From positions 131,758 to 195,757 of the forward strand of contig NZ_JACIYP010000001.1 of the NCBI RefSeq assembly GCF_014359905.1: 64,000 nt of DNA, read 5' to 3'. Both the position numbers and the translations under genes were made by a program. The notes beneath the pieces were generated by a model. That model ran no database searches and was not told where the DNA came from. It saw only the letters and a program-made list of their open reading frames with translations. This stretch comes from Hoeflea sp. (GTDB lineage Bacteria; Pseudomonadota; Alphaproteobacteria; Rhizobiales; Rhizobiaceae). Positions 1 through 10,453 of the stretch are shown here, piece after piece. Positions within the stretch are counted from its first letter, which is position 1. Each line of letters starts with the position of its first letter.

Positions 1-984
1 CAGCCCCGAGGCGATCTGCACATATTCGCCAGCCTCCGCCTTGTCGTTGGCATGGGCCGCGGACAGCGAATAGAGCGGCAGGGTGAACGCGCCCCAGAGG
101 AATATGCCGATCAGGTTGAGCGCGACGCTCGAGCCTGCGAACCAGACCATGAACAGGCCGCAGATGGTCGAGCCACTGGTCGCCATCAGCAACACCGAAC
201 GGCGGCTGATGATGTCGGAGAGATAGCCCAGCGGATATTGCAGCACGATTCCGCCAATGATACCCGCGCTCATGAAGGAGGCGATGTCGGCGACCTGCAT
301 GCCCAGATCCTCGGCGTAAAGCGGCCCGACCGAGCGGAACGAGGCGGTTGTCAGCCCTACGGTGATCGCGCCGGCAGACGCCAGCGGCGAAACCATCCAC
401 AGCCGCTTGGGGCTGAACGAGAACGGCGCGGGCGGGGCAGGGTTCGACCGGTCGGCGAGCGACACCGGCACGGTCGACAGGATGATCAGCATGGTCATCA
501 CCGCAAAGATCTCGAAGCCGCCGACGCCGAACACCGGCAGCAGATATTGCGACGCTGTCACGGCGCCCAGATCGACAAACCGGTAGATCGCCAGTGTCCG
601 CGCCCGGGTCGAATTGGTCACCTGCGCGTTGATCCAGCTTTCGACATTGGCAAACAGCGAGGCGAAGCAGATGCCGGTGACGAGCCGCATCAGGAACCAG
701 AAGAACGGATCGATTACCAGCACCATGGCGAGCGAGGCGCAGGCAGCTATCGCCGCCATCGCGGCAAAGGCGCGGATATGGCCCGAAGTCCGGAGCAGCC
801 ACGGCGTCATCCAGCAACCTATGATGAAGCCCAGGTAGTATCCCGCGCCGGCAAGGCCGATCACGCTGGCCGAAAACCCCTCCGCCGAGCCGCGCAGGGT
901 GATCAGCGTCCCCTGAAGTCCGTTGCCCGCCAGCAGCACGCCGGCGGTGGTCAGAAGCGGGAAAAGTGGGCGAAGCGAGGACAT
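1..984 (-). CDS. MFS transporter (partial; C-terminus lies outside the window)
   Basis: The minus strand is open from an ATG at 984 to the window edge (328 codons). The protein starts [20 protein letters not shown] and shows at least eight hydrophobic helices, with a basic loop near residues 255-262 (LSDIISRRS) that matches the MFS loop motif. Family knowledge places it in the inner membrane as a proton-driven exporter; the YcaD-like group is a reasonable guess, but the substrate cannot be read from sequence. It is divergent from aspS across a 231-bp gap. The long plus-strand ORF over the same bases is Arg/His/Gln-rich shadow translation. Confidence 0.85.
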   Translation of the reverse strand, partial: MSSLRPLFPLLTTAGVLLAGNGLQGTLITLRGSAEGFSASVIGLAGAGYYLGFIIGCWMTPWLLRTSGHIRAFAAMAAIAACASLAMVLVIDPFFWFLMRLVTGICFASLFANVESWINAQVTNSTRARTLAIYRFVDLGAVTASQYLLPVFGVGGFEIFAVMTMLIILSTVPVSLADRSNPAPPAPFSFSPKRLWMVSPLASAGAITVGLTTASFRSVGPLYAEDLGMQVADIASFMSAGIIGGIVLQYPLGYLSDIISRRSVLLMATSGSTICGLFMVWFAGSSVALNLIGIFLWGAFTLPLYSLSAAHANDKAEAGEYVQIASGL

Positions 985-1215
985 GGAGGGCCGGGGACTG
1001 AAAAACAGATCCCGACCGTATATCGAAATTGCCGGGCCGTCGCGCCGAAATCCCGCCAATGCACAGTCCGATTGCGCCGTAGCGCCTTGACAAACCGGGT
1101 GGGTCATGCGCTTTTCCGCGCGATTTTTACCGTGCGCCGAAGCGGCGATGTGTGCCCCTTGCACTCCGCCAAACCGCCGATTTTGGCCGCAGGTTCCAGC
1201 CATCGAGGAAATGCC
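985..1215. promoter_or_regulatory. Divergent intergenic region with candidate aspS promoter
   Basis: This gap separates the MFS gene from aspS and should carry both promoters. A TTGACA hexamer at 1087-1092 faces aspS. No convincing -10 box sits 16-18 bases downstream, so only the -35 is suggested. No T-box or other leader structure was recognised. Confidence 0.3.
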
Positions 1216-3003
1216 ATGCATCGCTACCGTTCCCACACCTGCGCCGCGCTTCGCAAGAGCGACGCCGGGGCCACTGTCCGGCTTTCGGGCTGGGTGCACC
1301 GCGTGCGCGACCATGGCGGCCTGCTGTTCATCGACCTGCGCGACCATTACGGCCTGACCCAGGTGGTGGCCGATCCGGATTCGCCCGCCTTCAAGACCGC
1401 CGAGAAGGTCCGTGGCGAATGGGTTATCCGCATCGACGGCGTGGTCAAGGAGCGCATGCCCGAGACCATCAACGCCAATCTCGGCACCGGCGAGATCGAG
1501 GTCTTCGCCCAGGAGATCGAGGTTCTCTCGGCTGCCAAGGAACTGCCGCTGCCGGTCTTCGGCGAGCCGGACTATCCCGAGGATGTGCGCCTCAAGTACC
1601 GCTTCCTCGACCTGCGCCGCGAGACCCTGCACAGGAATATCGTTACGCGCACCAAGGTGATCGCCGACATGCGCAAGCGCATGACCGAGATCGGCTTTGC
1701 CGAATACGCCACGCCGATCCTGACCGCGTCGTCGCCCGAGGGCGCGCGCGACTTCCTGGTGCCGAGCCGCATCCATCCCGGCCAGTTCTATGCGCTGCCG
1801 CAGGCGCCGCAGCAGTACAAGCAGCTCCTGATGGTTGCCGGTTTCGACCGCTACTTCCAGATCGCGCCCTGCTTCCGCGACGAGGACCCGCGCGCCGACC
1901 GTCTGCCGGGCGAATTCTACCAGCTCGACCTCGAGATGAGCTTTGTCACCCAGGAAGATGTCTGGGATACGATGGAGCCGGTGATGCGCGGCGTCTTTGA
2001 AGAGTTTGCCGAAGGCAAGCCGGTGACGCAGGAATTCCGCCGCATTCCCTATGACCAGGCGGTCCGTACCTACGGCTTCGACAAGCCCGACCTCAGGAAC
2101 CCGATCGAGATGCAGGAAGTGACCGAGCATTTCGCGGGCTCCGGCTTCAAGGTCTTCGCCGGCATGATCGCCAATAACCCGAAGGTCGAAGTGTGGGCCA
2201 TTCCCGCCAAGACCGGCGGCAGCCGCGCCTTCTGCGACCGGATGAATTCCTGGGCGCAGGGCCAGGGTCAGCCGGGTCTGGGCTACATCTTCTGGCGCAA
2301 GGAAGGCGATACGCTCGAAGGCGCCGGCCCCATCGCCAAGAACATCGGCCCCGAGCGCACTGAAGCCATCCGGCTGCAGATGGGATTGGACGACGGCGAC
2401 GCCTGCTTCTTTGCAGCCGGCGATCCGGCGAAGTTCGCCCGCTTCGCAGGCGACGCCCGCACCCGCGCCGGCGAGGAATTGAACCTTGTCGACCGCGACC
2501 GGTTCGAACTCTGCTGGATCGTCGACTTCCCGTTCTACGAATGGGACGAGGACGCCAAGAAGGTCGAATTCGCCCACAACCCGTTCTCGATGCCCCAGGG
2601 CGGCATGGAGGCGCTCGAGTCCCAGGATCCGCTGACGCTCAAGGCCTACCAGTACGACCTCGTCTGCAATGGCTTCGAGATCGCCTCCGGATCGATCCGG
2701 AACCAGTCGCCGGAGCTGATGGTCAAGGCCTTCGAGAAGGTGGGCCTGAGCCAGGCCGATGTCGAGGAACGCTTCGGCGGCCTTTACCGCGCCTTCCAGT
2801 ACGGCGCGCCGCCCCATGGCGGCATGGCGGCCGGCGTCGACCGTGTCATCATGCTGATCGTCGGAGCCAAGAACCTGCGCGAAGTGGCGCTGTTCCCGAT
2901 GAACCAGCAGGCCCAGGACCTCTTGATGGGCGCGCCGAGCCCGGCGTCACCGGCGCAGATGCGCGAACTCTCGCTGCGCGCGATTCCCGCCAAGGCCGAG
3001 TAG
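1216..3003 (+). CDS. aspS: Aspartyl-tRNA synthetase
   Basis: A 595-residue class II aminoacyl-tRNA synthetase that charges tRNA-Asp in the cytoplasm. The N-terminal OB-fold anticodon-binding domain starts at [18 protein letters not shown]. Motif 2 is visible as [19 protein letters not shown], a GAD-type insertion lies mid-protein, and motif 3 is [19 protein letters not shown]. Length and domain order fit bacterial AspRS. The reading frame is open much further upstream (to 52), but similarity to the family begins at this ATG and the upstream part is antisense to the MFS gene. Many alphaproteobacterial AspRS are non-discriminating (Asp/Asn); that was not resolved here. A hairpin terminator follows at 3037. 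Confidence 0.97.
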   Translation: MHRYRSHTCAALRKSDAGATVRLSGWVHRVRDHGGLLFIDLRDHYGLTQVVADPDSPAFKTAEKVRGEWVIRIDGVVKERMPETINANLGTGEIEVFAQEIEVLSAAKELPLPVFGEPDYPEDVRLKYRFLDLRRETLHRNIVTRTKVIADMRKRMTEIGFAEYATPILTASSPEGARDFLVPSRIHPGQFYALPQAPQQYKQLLMVAGFDRYFQIAPCFRDEDPRADRLPGEFYQLDLEMSFVTQEDVWDTMEPVMRGVFEEFAEGKPVTQEFRRIPYDQAVRTYGFDKPDLRNPIEMQEVTEHFAGSGFKVFAGMIANNPKVEVWAIPAKTGGSRAFCDRMNSWAQGQGQPGLGYIFWRKEGDTLEGAGPIAKNIGPERTEAIRLQMGLDDGDACFFAAGDPAKFARFAGDARTRAGEELNLVDRDRFELCWIVDFPFYEWDEDAKKVEFAHNPFSMPQGGMEALESQDPLTLKAYQYDLVCNGFEIASGSIRNQSPELMVKAFEKVGLSQADVEERFGGLYRAFQYGAPPHGGMAAGVDRVIMLIVGAKNLREVALFPMNQQAQDLLMGAPSPASPAQMRELSLRAIPAKAE

Positions 3004-3036
3004 GCAAGGCGGCCGAAACGCCGGACTCAGGTCATC

Positions 3037-3073
3037 AAAAAGCCCGGACAACCTGCTGGTTTCCGGGCTTTTT
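3037..3073 (+). terminator. Rho-independent terminator after aspS
   Basis: A perfect 12-bp stem (AAAAAGCCCGGA at 3037-3048 pairing with TCCGGGCTTTTT at 3062-3073) closes a 13-base loop and ends in a T run. It lies 34 bases after the aspS stop. The symmetric A and T runs mean it could also terminate the small minus-strand ORF. Confidence 0.85.
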
Positions 3074-3104
3074 CTGTCTTTGATTTCAGGTCGCCTGACC
3101 CGTG

Positions 3105-3245
3105 TCAGTCCGTGTCGTCGGCATCATCCGGGACGATATCCAGAAGGTCTTTCCGAGGCGTTTTCTCTTCCTTGGAAGACTTGGCCTTGGCGGGGGACTT
3201 GGCTGGCTTGGCAGCCGGTTTGGCGGCCGGTTTTTCGTCCGGCAT
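3105..3245 (-). CDS. Small Lys/Ala/Pro-rich protein, hypothetical
   Basis: A 46-codon minus-strand ORF. It begins MPDEKPAAKPAAKPAKSPAK, continues with a charged Lys/Glu stretch and ends in an acidic tail (DDADDTD). KPAAKPA repeats of this kind occur in histone-H1-like or low-complexity proteins, and no domain is recognisable. The frame can extend to an ATG at 3263 or further to 3371. No clear Shine-Dalgarno sequence decides the start. It sits between the aspS terminator and a large secreted-protein gene on the same strand. Low complexity makes coding status uncertain. Confidence 0.4.
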   Translation of the reverse strand: MPDEKPAAKPAAKPAKSPAKAKSSKEEKTPRKDLLDIVPDDADDTD

Positions 3246-3407
3246 GGACTTGTAACGTATCATGCATGAATCCAGTGCTGGTGTGAGGGGAGGGATCTGC
3301 GCGATCTTCCGAGCGCGCAAATCACATGAGATTCTTGACGTCACCCTGCGCCTGCGAGCCTGAACAAGCAAGCGCGACCGCCTCGTTCAGGAGAGCCGCT
3401 TGCTTGA

Positions 3408-4628
3408 TTATTCGCAGCAGAGCAGCACCGGGTCGTTGGCAGTCACCTGCACATTGAGCAGATCGACCAGCGACCTGGGGTCGCCCATGCCCGCGCCCAT
3501 GATGATCGGAATGCCAACCGGCTTGGCGGGCCTGGCGGTAATGGTGAAGGTCTGCGGGTTGTCGAGATAGGCGCTCGCCGCCGCCGAGATCTGCTGCTGC
3601 AAAGCCGGGATGCCAAGTTGCCCGAGCATCATCGGCAGCATGAACTTCAAAGACTGGCCCATCTGCTCACCGGAAACGCCCTGCTGCTTGCCCGCATAGT
3701 CGAGCGCCTTGCCGGTCAGGGAATCGTCTTTGAACTGGATCGAGGCCGAATTGAAGCTCAGCTGCTGCATCATGCCCATCATCGCAAATCCCATAGCCTG
3801 CTGGGCCGCCTTCGGGTCTGGGTTGGCGGCAGCGGCTGCCTGCGCCTGCTGCATCGCCTTGATGAACTCCAGCGTGTAGCCCGAAAGCTCCAGCGACATC
3901 GCAAGGCGGCCGACATCATCGAGACGGAGCGAATATTCGCGCAGGTTGAAAAGGCCGGGCTCCACCTCCCATACGCCGTCAAGCTTGAAGTCCCCGGTCA
4001 ATCGCGTGTAGCCGAGTTCGGTGAGTGCGGCCCTGGCCTTCGGGTCCTTGATCTCGCTGAGATCGATGGCGATGCCCTCGCCGTCAATCGTCGTGCTGAC
4101 GCGGGAATCGTCGTCCGCCCGGTCAACCTCCTGGGTCATGCTGGCCATCGAAAAGGTCTCTTTGCCGTCGTTTTCAACGGCGATCCGGCCGGTCGAGAAG
4201 CTTTCGTAAAAGACGATATTGTCCATCGTGTCGTATACCGGTTCGGACGGAACCGTCAGTCCGTTGAGTTCGATATCGGCAACCGTGAGCCTGATGCCTT
4301 CTTTCGCTACATCGATGTCCGCAAACACTGTCTGGTCGACATAGTAGCTGCCGTCGGTTTCTTCCGCGACGCCCGTGAAGGTGATGTCGCCAAGTTCAAA
4401 CGCCGGATCACCCGGGGCCTGCATCCGCACGGATTTCAACACGATGGTGTCGCCATCCGGTTCGACCGCCGAAAAACTCATCGAGGCGCCACCCTGGCCG
4501 GCCACCGCGGCGACCTTGGTGGCGAAGTCATCGGCGTCGAGCGCCCAGGCGGGCAATGCCAGGCCCGAAAATGTCGTCGCGAGCAGGGATGCGGCAAGCA
4601 GACGCTTTGAAGTGGAGTGGATCGTCAT
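3408..4628 (-). CDS. Secreted hypothetical protein (406 aa)
   Basis: The start ATG at 4628 has an AAGGAC Shine-Dalgarno nine bases upstream; the longer open frame is not needed. The first 29 residues form a Sec signal peptide ending in LALPAWA before LDADD. The mature protein is rich in beta-prone, mildly acidic segments with repeated 'functional term'-like strands, and has a Met/Gln/Ala-rich helical section near residues 245-290. It ends with two cysteines (LLCCE). No named domain was recognised; similar proteins in rhizobia are annotated hypothetical. A periplasmic location is inferred from the signal peptide. Confidence 0.75.
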   Translation of the reverse strand: MTIHSTSKRLLAASLLATTFSGLALPAWALDADDFATKVAAVAGQGGASMSFSAVEPDGDTIVLKSVRMQAPGDPAFELGDITFTGVAEETDGSYYVDQTVFADIDVAKEGIRLTVADIELNGLTVPSEPVYDTMDNIVFYESFSTGRIAVENDGKETFSMASMTQEVDRADDDSRVSTTIDGEGIAIDLSEIKDPKARAALTELGYTRLTGDFKLDGVWEVEPGLFNLREYSLRLDDVGRLAMSLELSGYTLEFIKAMQQAQAAAAANPDPKAAQQAMGFAMMGMMQQLSFNSASIQFKDDSLTGKALDYAGKQQGVSGEQMGQSLKFMLPMMLGQLGIPALQQQISAAASAYLDNPQTFTITARPAKPVGIPIIMGAGMGDPRSLVDLLNVQVTANDPVLLCCE

Positions 4629-5071
4629 CGGAAAGTCCTTGTGCTGGCGATGCGGTCTTGGCCTGCATCCTGATCTTGAGCCTGTCGCGCGCATATTACA
4701 GGTCGCGACCGTTGCTGTCATCGTCCACAGCTTTATGGTGCATGTGTGGCTGCCTGTGATGGCGAATTTGTTCGGCGAGACTTTTCCAGCGCCGCTATGC
4801 GGCCAGGAGACACTGTGTTCGCTTTCGGTAAATGAGGAATGTGCCCCGGAACGCTGCCGCATAAACCTGGCCGATCGGAAACAGCCAGCCCGGAGTCTCT
4901 CTACACTTTTTCGCGCCATGGCATCGTTGACCTGCTGCCATCGGATAGATCGCGAACGGGTTGGTTCGGGCCGGAAACGCCTCTGGTGAACTGCACCAAC
5001 GTGTCCTGCCATCAACGAATGCCGAGACTTCTCCGAGTTACAGATTCTCAGGCCCGATAGATGTCAAAGCC
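4629..5071. other. 443-bp gap, no gene recognised
   Basis: The gap separates two minus-strand genes. ORFs here on the plus strand are Arg/Ser/Cys-rich and unlike proteins. The 4640-4700 part should hold the promoter of the secreted-protein gene. No hairpin terminator, RNA gene or repeat was found. Confidence 0.5.
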
Positions 5072-5584
5072 TCAACGGGCTACCAGGACAGGTGTCCCGA
5101 CGCTCACCCTGTCGAAGAGGTCCATGATGTCTTCATTGTGCATCCGGATGCAGCCGTAAGAAACGAAACCGCCGATCGTTTCTGGCCGGTTGGTTCCGTG
5201 AATTGCATAGGAACCTCCGGCGAGCGTCATGGCGGCAGCGCCCATCGGATTTGAGGGAGAACCGCTGGGGATCACCGCCGGCAGATCCGGTTGTTTGCGC
5301 CGGATCTCGGGCGGCGGAGCCCAGTTGGGGCGGAGGAACTTGCCCTCAACGGAGGACGCGCCGCTCCATTGCGCGCCTTCTCGCCCCACACCGACAACAT
5401 AGCGCAACGCTTGTCCATCGCCGAGCACCAGGTAGAGACGGCGTTCCCCGGTTCGCACGACGATCGTTCCTGGCTCAACCTTGTCTTCGAACGGAACGAG
5501 TTCCGAAGCACTCGCGGAGATGGTTGCCGCCAGACCAACTCCGCCAGCAATGACCATCACGAGACAGCAGCCGGCTGCGCGCAT
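5072..5584 (-). CDS. L,D-transpeptidase (YkuD domain), small exported form
   Basis: A 170-residue exported protein that should form 3-3 peptidoglycan cross-links or attach a partner to peptidoglycan in the periplasm. Residues 1-27 form a signal peptide. The YkuD domain spans roughly 38-168. The catalytic signature is intact: His129 in SYAIHGTNRPETIGGF and Cys145 with His149 in SYGCIRMHN. The ATG at 5584 is preferred to 5626 because a GGGAG Shine-Dalgarno precedes it and the longer form would put a basic tail ahead of the signal peptide. It starts 35 bases after the autotransporter gene and is probably co-transcribed with it. Confidence 0.92.
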   Translation of the reverse strand: MRAAGCCLVMVIAGGVGLAATISASASELVPFEDKVEPGTIVVRTGERRLYLVLGDGQALRYVVGVGREGAQWSGASSVEGKFLRPNWAPPPEIRRKQPDLPAVIPSGSPSNPMGAAAMTLAGGSYAIHGTNRPETIGGFVSYGCIRMHNEDIMDLFDRVSVGTPVLVAR

Positions 5585-5619
5585 GACACTCCCTCGCGGT
5601 CGCCGTCGACGAGGCGGCG

Positions 5620-7620
5620 CTACCAAGTATAGCCGAGCTTTATAGCTCCTCCATAGGAGTGCGCGTTGCGTGCAAATGCGCCGTTGAGCGACCCGGCGAC
5701 GGAGAACCCGTTGCGCATTTTGACTTCAGCACTGGTGGACAGCAGAAGGGAATCCCTCTGCGGCCTTGCACCGTCGACCGTGAAGCTGGCGCCGGCCACG
5801 TTCTGGAACGAGGCGTTGACGGCTGTGTTGGAACTCAACTCATGCGCCCATGCGCCCCGCAAGCGCAACACCAGCATCGTATCCTCGTTGAAGGTTTCGG
5901 ACCATTCCACTTCCGCACCCAGTTCGCTGCGCAGCGAGGTCGCCGTGCGGGCTGCGTAGTCGAGGGCAAAGGTCGACGCGCCGCCAACCGTCGTTTCGCT
6001 GTAGGCAGGTGTTCGGAGAGACTGCCCCCGGAGGGCGGCGTAGGGTGTGATCCAGCCGAGCTTGTATCCGCCTTCGATATGACCGCCAACATTGTGCGCA
6101 TCGAAATTTGCCGCGAAGCGGTCTGTGCCCGCGACTGTCACCGTTCTGTGGGTCGATACATCACTGTAGCCATAGGCGACCGCTCCGGCGAGATAGAAGG
6201 CATCGAAGTCGCGGCGGGCATGAATGCCGGCATGATAGGAATTCATGCTGCCGCTGCCGAAATCGTCGCTCAGGTCAAAGCGCGTTCCGCTGACGCCCAG
6301 GGCAATTCCGATGATGGTGTCAGGATCGAGATAGTAGTCGATGCCCAGCGCGCCTCCCACCAGGTCAGATGTGCGTGTATGGGTTCCGAGTGTGGCGTTG
6401 CCCTCGGTCTCGCTGCGCTCGCCAAACCCGGCCGCCCACATGCCCCAGGTCCGCTGCGGCGTGTGGGTGGACAGGTTGGAAAAAGGCTGATTGCTGTCGG
6501 GACGGGCAACCGGTCCGTAACCCAGCACGCTGATGGTTGCGGGGACGAACTCCGGCACCGGCGGCGCCGCGACCACCATCATCGGGCCGCTCCTTCCGCC
6601 AAGCGTAAGGTCCATGAAGGCGTTCATGGCCTGCATTCCCGATGGCGCTACCGCTGTTCCAACCTCACCGGAAAGCTGCGTCAGCGCAGCCGTCAGTTCG
6701 GCTGGTGTCAGGGCAAGAGCCAAGACTGCAAAACCGGACGGCAGGGTGCCGCCGCCGGCTTCGTAGTCGTCCAGTATCTGGGCGATGACCACCGGGTTCG
6801 TCGGCGCGTTCGTTCCGGCAATCACGTCTTCGAAGGACCGCGTTGTTAGACCGCAGATCTCAATCGTGTTCGTATCGAGCGTGACCGAACCATTGCGCGC
6901 GAGCGCCGCACCGCAGTCGATGACCGAGCCGGTGAGCAGCGAGATGCTTGTCAGCGCGACGATCTGCCCCTCCATGACCGAGGTCGTTCCGAGCGTCGCT
7001 GAACTCCCCACCCTGTAGAAGACATTGCTTCCCTGGGCGCCGCTGATGAGCTGTACCGTTGACCCGCTGCCAAGCGTCAGCGTCGAGCCTATGTTGAAGA
7101 TGAAGACGGCGTTCGTATCGCCGTTGCCGTCAAGTATGAGGGTCTCGCCAACAGCAAGTCCGGCCGAGGTGTCGAAATTGTAAACACCGGGCTGCAGGAT
7201 AAGTCCGCCAAGCGCCTGACCCGTCAGGTCGCCGCCCGCAGATGTCGGTCGCCCCGCCAGCACGTTGTAGAGGGTGGTCAGGTCATCCTGCATACGGCCG
7301 GCCAGCGCGCTGCCCAGGTAAGTCGCACCGGTCTGAGTGACGCTACCCGATCCTGTAAACGTACTCCCGGGATAGACCCCGATATTGCCGACAATGGTGG
7401 TTGGGCCCGTGTTTGTGATCGTCTGCCCGCTGAGGACTGCGAAACTCTCGAGTTCCTGTGCGATCACGTCCGAGGCGCCAAATATTCCGATGGGAACCAA
7501 GGCGAGGGCCGCCACTGTCGCAGCAAGCAAGCGGTAGAGTTGCGTGTGGGATCGGGCGGCGGCGGGCGAATGTCGGTCGGCAAGAATGATCACGTTGGGC
7601 GTGTGAACGCAGGAATCCAT
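5620..7620 (-). CDS. Autotransporter with ice-binding-like (DUF3494) passenger
   Basis: A 666-residue secreted protein. After an N-terminal extension and signal-type segment (about residues 29-52, ending near VIAQ), residues about 55-250 match DUF3494, the fold of bacterial ice-binding proteins: FAVLSGQTITNTGPTTIVG at its start, then VYNFDTSAGL and AVFIFNIGSTLTLGSGSTV. A linker leads to a C-terminal beta-barrel (about 395-666, from WGMWAAGFGERSETEGN) that ends in GYTW, the terminal aromatic residue typical of autotransporter barrels. DUF3494 proteins also serve as adhesins, so surface adhesion is as plausible as ice binding. The ATG at 7620 has a GAGG Shine-Dalgarno; the TTG two codons upstream is less likely. 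Confidence 0.88.
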   Translation of the reverse strand: MDSCVHTPNVIILADRHSPAAARSHTQLYRLLAATVAALALVPIGIFGASDVIAQELESFAVLSGQTITNTGPTTIVGNIGVYPGSTFTGSGSVTQTGATYLGSALAGRMQDDLTTLYNVLAGRPTSAGGDLTGQALGGLILQPGVYNFDTSAGLAVGETLILDGNGDTNAVFIFNIGSTLTLGSGSTVQLISGAQGSNVFYRVGSSATLGTTSVMEGQIVALTSISLLTGSVIDCGAALARNGSVTLDTNTIEICGLTTRSFEDVIAGTNAPTNPVVIAQILDDYEAGGGTLPSGFAVLALALTPAELTAALTQLSGEVGTAVAPSGMQAMNAFMDLTLGGRSGPMMVVAAPPVPEFVPATISVLGYGPVARPDSNQPFSNLSTHTPQRTWGMWAAGFGERSETEGNATLGTHTRTSDLVGGALGIDYYLDPDTIIGIALGVSGTRFDLSDDFGSGSMNSYHAGIHARRDFDAFYLAGAVAYGYSDVSTHRTVTVAGTDRFAANFDAHNVGGHIEGGYKLGWITPYAALRGQSLRTPAYSETTVGGASTFALDYAARTATSLRSELGAEVEWSETFNEDTMLVLRLRGAWAHELSSNTAVNASFQNVAGASFTVDGARPQRDSLLLSTSAEVKMRNGFSVAGSLNGAFARNAHSYGGAIKLGYTW

Positions 7621-8134
7621 AGGCAAACCTCACATTGTCGCTGTTCTGGCGGTTGTCCCCCCAGTCCGGATCGCCCTGTGTGGTGGTATCAGCATACATA
7701 TTGGTTTGCTACTATATTAAAGCTGCGTTGCGCGGTGTCGGTTGCCGTTTGGCACGCGGCGCAACAAGGATGCTCGAGCCGGCACGTGGAGGCCTGATCG
7801 GGCAATGCCTGCGGCATGGCTTTGTCGTTTTTGAGGGATGTCCTTGATTTCGGACAAAGAAATGGCAGCGTTGGTCCAGCAATTACCGGTACGGAAGGAG
7901 ATGTCCGAGCAAAAAGGGGCTCTCGATGTCGGTGTTCGCTTTAATGATCCAGGGCGAAAAATGCTGAAACTACCCTGGGACAGGCTTAAAAAAGTCTCAA
8001 CAGGCAGACAAAAGGAGGCTTGTCAGTGGCGGGAAACCCACGATCTGGCATAAGGTGATGGCATAATACTGGCTGGATCGAGGGTGAACCGGCTGCCCCT
8101 TGCTCCGAATCACCGGCTCCGGTAACCCCACGCC
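7621..8134. other. 514-bp divergent intergenic region before parC
   Basis: This gap separates the autotransporter gene from parC. An AT-rich stretch at about 7686-7730 probably holds the autotransporter promoter. A 71-codon plus-strand ORF at 7838-8053 has no good start signal and no recognisable domain, so it is not called. The last 100 bases must include the parC promoter and leader; no hairpin of note was seen. Confidence 0.4.
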
Positions 8135-10381
8135 ATGGGAAAAAGCCTCATTCCGCCCGGTGGTGGCGACCACATTCAAGCCGTCGACCTGAAGAAAGCG
8201 CTCGAGGAGCGCTACCTGGCCTATGCGCTGTCCACCATCATGCACCGCGCGCTGCCCGATGTGCGCGACGGGATGAAGCCGGTGCACCGCCGCATCGTCT
8301 ACGCCATGAGCGAGATGGGGCTGAAGTCAAACGGATCGTTCAAGAAATGCGCCAAGATCGTTGGCGAGGTGATGGGTAATTTCCATCCCCACGGCGACCA
8401 GTCGATCTATGACGCGCTGGTGCGGCTGGCGCAGGATTTCGCGGTGCGCTATCCGCTCGCCAACGGCCAGGGCAATTTCGGCAATATCGACGGCGATAGC
8501 GCTGCTGCCATGCGCTACACCGAATCCAAGATGACCGCGGTCGCCGAACTGCTGATCGAGGGCATCGGCGAGGACGCGGTCGATTTCCGCACCACCTATG
8601 ACGAGGAAAACAGTGAGCCGGTGGTGCTGCCGGGCGCGTTCCCCAACCTGCTCGCCAATGGCGCCACCGGCATTGCGGTCGGCATGGCGACCTCGATCCC
8701 GCCGCACAACGCCGCCGAACTTTGCGACGCGGCGCTGGCGCTGATCCGCAAGCCCGACGCCACCGTCGAAGACCTGCTGCACTATGTCGAGGGCCCGGAT
8801 TTTCCCACCGGCGGTATCGTCATCGATAGCCGGGAGTCCATTCTCGAAGCCTACAAGACCGGCCGCGGCGGCTTCCGGGTGCGCGCCAAATGGGAGACCG
8901 AGGACACCGGCCGCGGCGGATACCAGATCGTCATCACCGAGATGCCCTATCAGGTGCAGAAGTCGCGGCTCATTGAAAAGATCGCCGAGCTGCTGATCGC
9001 CCGCAGACTGCCGCTGCTCGAGGACGTTCGCGACGAATCCGCCGAGGACGTGCGCCTGGTTCTGATCCCCAAGAGCCGCACGGTCGATCCCAACCTCTTG
9101 ATGGAATCGCTGTTCAGGCTGTCGGAGCTCGAAAACCGCATTCCGCTCAATCTGAACGTCCTGTCGATGGGCAAGGTGCCGAAGGTGATGAACCTCGCCG
9201 AGGTGCTCAGCGAATGGCTGGCGCACCGCCGCGAGGTGCTGCAGCGCCGCTCGCGTCACCGGCTGGCGGCGATCGACCGGCGGCTGGAGCTGCTGGCGGG
9301 CTTCCTGATTGCCTATCTCAACCTCGACGAGGTGATCCGCATCATCCGGGAGGAGGATGAGCCGAAACTCGAATTGATGAAGACATTCGAGCTTACCGAT
9401 GTGCAGGCCGAGGCAATCCTCAACATGCGGCTGAGGTCCTTGCGCAAGCTCGAGGAAATGGAAATCCGCAAGGAATTCGATGGCCTGACCGGCGAGAAGG
9501 CGGAAATCGAGGCATTGCTCGCCTCCGACGCCAAGCAGTGGCAGACAGTGGCCTGGGAAGTGGGCAACGTCCGCAAGACCTTCTCCAAGGAGACCGAGCT
9601 TGGGGCACGGCGCACGAAGTTCGCCGAGGCGCCGGTCGCCGATCTCGCCGCCATCGAGCAGGCGATGATCGAGAAGGAGCCGATCACCGTGGTGATCTCG
9701 GACAAGGGCTGGATCCGCGGCATGAAGGGCCACATGGCCGACTATGCCTCGCTGCAGTTCAAGGATGGCGACGCGCTGAAGCTCGCTTTCCCGGCCCACA
9801 CCACCGACAAGATCGTCATCGTCACCACCGGCGGCAAGGCCTACACGCTGGGCGCCGACAAGCTGCCGGGCGGTCGCGGCCATGGCGAGCCGCTCAGGAT
9901 CATTGTCGACATGGACAATGACCAGGCGGTGCTCACCGCCTTCGTGCACGATCCGGCGCGCAAGCTGCTGATGGCGTCAACCGCCGGCAACGGCTTCATC
10001 GTCGCCGAAAGCGATCTCGTCGCCAACACCCGCAAGGGCAAGCAGATCATGAATGTGAGCCTGCCCGACGAGGCGCGGCTGTGCGTGCCGGTGACCGGCG
10101 ATCATGTCGCTGTCATCGGCGACAATCGCAAGATGCTGATCTTCCCGCTCGCGCAATTGCCGGAAATGAGCCGCGGCAAGGGCGTGCGCCTGCAGCGCTA
10201 CAAGGATGGCGGCATCGCCGACATCAAGTGCTTTGCGATGGAGGAGGGGCTGACCTGGGAAGACAGCGCCGGACGCATACACAGCCGCAAGAAGGACGAA
10301 CTGATCGAATGGATCGCCGACCGCGCCCAGGCCGGACGCCTGGTGCCCAAGGGCTTCCCGCGCTCGGGCAAGTTCAGCTGA
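8135..10381 (+). CDS. parC: DNA topoisomerase IV subunit A
   Basis: A 748-residue type IIA topoisomerase subunit that, with ParE, decatenates daughter chromosomes. The breakage-reunion domain fills the first two thirds. The active-site tyrosine is Tyr128 in AAMRYTE, after Arg127. The C-terminal part carries beta-pinwheel repeats but lacks the GyrA-box of gyrase, which supports ParC over GyrA. The quinolone-resistance region reads [10 protein letters not shown], so the position of E. coli Ser80 is Gln89 and that of Glu84 is Asp93; this variant is, from memory, usual in rhizobia. The gene stands alone with partners elsewhere. Confidence 0.96.
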   Translation: MGKSLIPPGGGDHIQAVDLKKALEERYLAYALSTIMHRALPDVRDGMKPVHRRIVYAMSEMGLKSNGSFKKCAKIVGEVMGNFHPHGDQSIYDALVRLAQDFAVRYPLANGQGNFGNIDGDSAAAMRYTESKMTAVAELLIEGIGEDAVDFRTTYDEENSEPVVLPGAFPNLLANGATGIAVGMATSIPPHNAAELCDAALALIRKPDATVEDLLHYVEGPDFPTGGIVIDSRESILEAYKTGRGGFRVRAKWETEDTGRGGYQIVITEMPYQVQKSRLIEKIAELLIARRLPLLEDVRDESAEDVRLVLIPKSRTVDPNLLMESLFRLSELENRIPLNLNVLSMGKVPKVMNLAEVLSEWLAHRREVLQRRSRHRLAAIDRRLELLAGFLIAYLNLDEVIRIIREEDEPKLELMKTFELTDVQAEAILNMRLRSLRKLEEMEIRKEFDGLTGEKAEIEALLASDAKQWQTVAWEVGNVRKTFSKETELGARRTKFAEAPVADLAAIEQAMIEKEPITVVISDKGWIRGMKGHMADYASLQFKDGDALKLAFPAHTTDKIVIVTTGGKAYTLGADKLPGGRGHGEPLRIIVDMDNDQAVLTAFVHDPARKLLMASTAGNGFIVAESDLVANTRKGKQIMNVSLPDEARLCVPVTGDHVAVIGDNRKMLIFPLAQLPEMSRGKGVRLQRYKDGGIADIKCFAMEEGLTWEDSAGRIHSRKKDELIEWIADRAQAGRLVPKGFPRSGKFS

Positions 10382-10453
10382 CGGGGCCGGTCTTGACAGG
10401 TCCTTGCGCCATCTCCTTCTGCCCCATTCTCACTGATCACAAGAGTTGATCCC

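Noticed and set aside
52-1215. Long open frame continuous with aspS on the plus strand
   Set aside because: It is antisense to a clear MFS transporter, is Arg/His/Gln-rich, and AspRS similarity starts only at the ATG at 1216.
7838-8053. 71-codon plus-strand ORF before parC
   Set aside because: No family, no convincing start signal, and no overlap or operon context.
8327-9949. Long minus-strand ORF inside parC
   Set aside because: Shadow of parC: high-GC codon bias creates open antisense frames; the His/Gln/Val/Leu-rich product is not protein-like.
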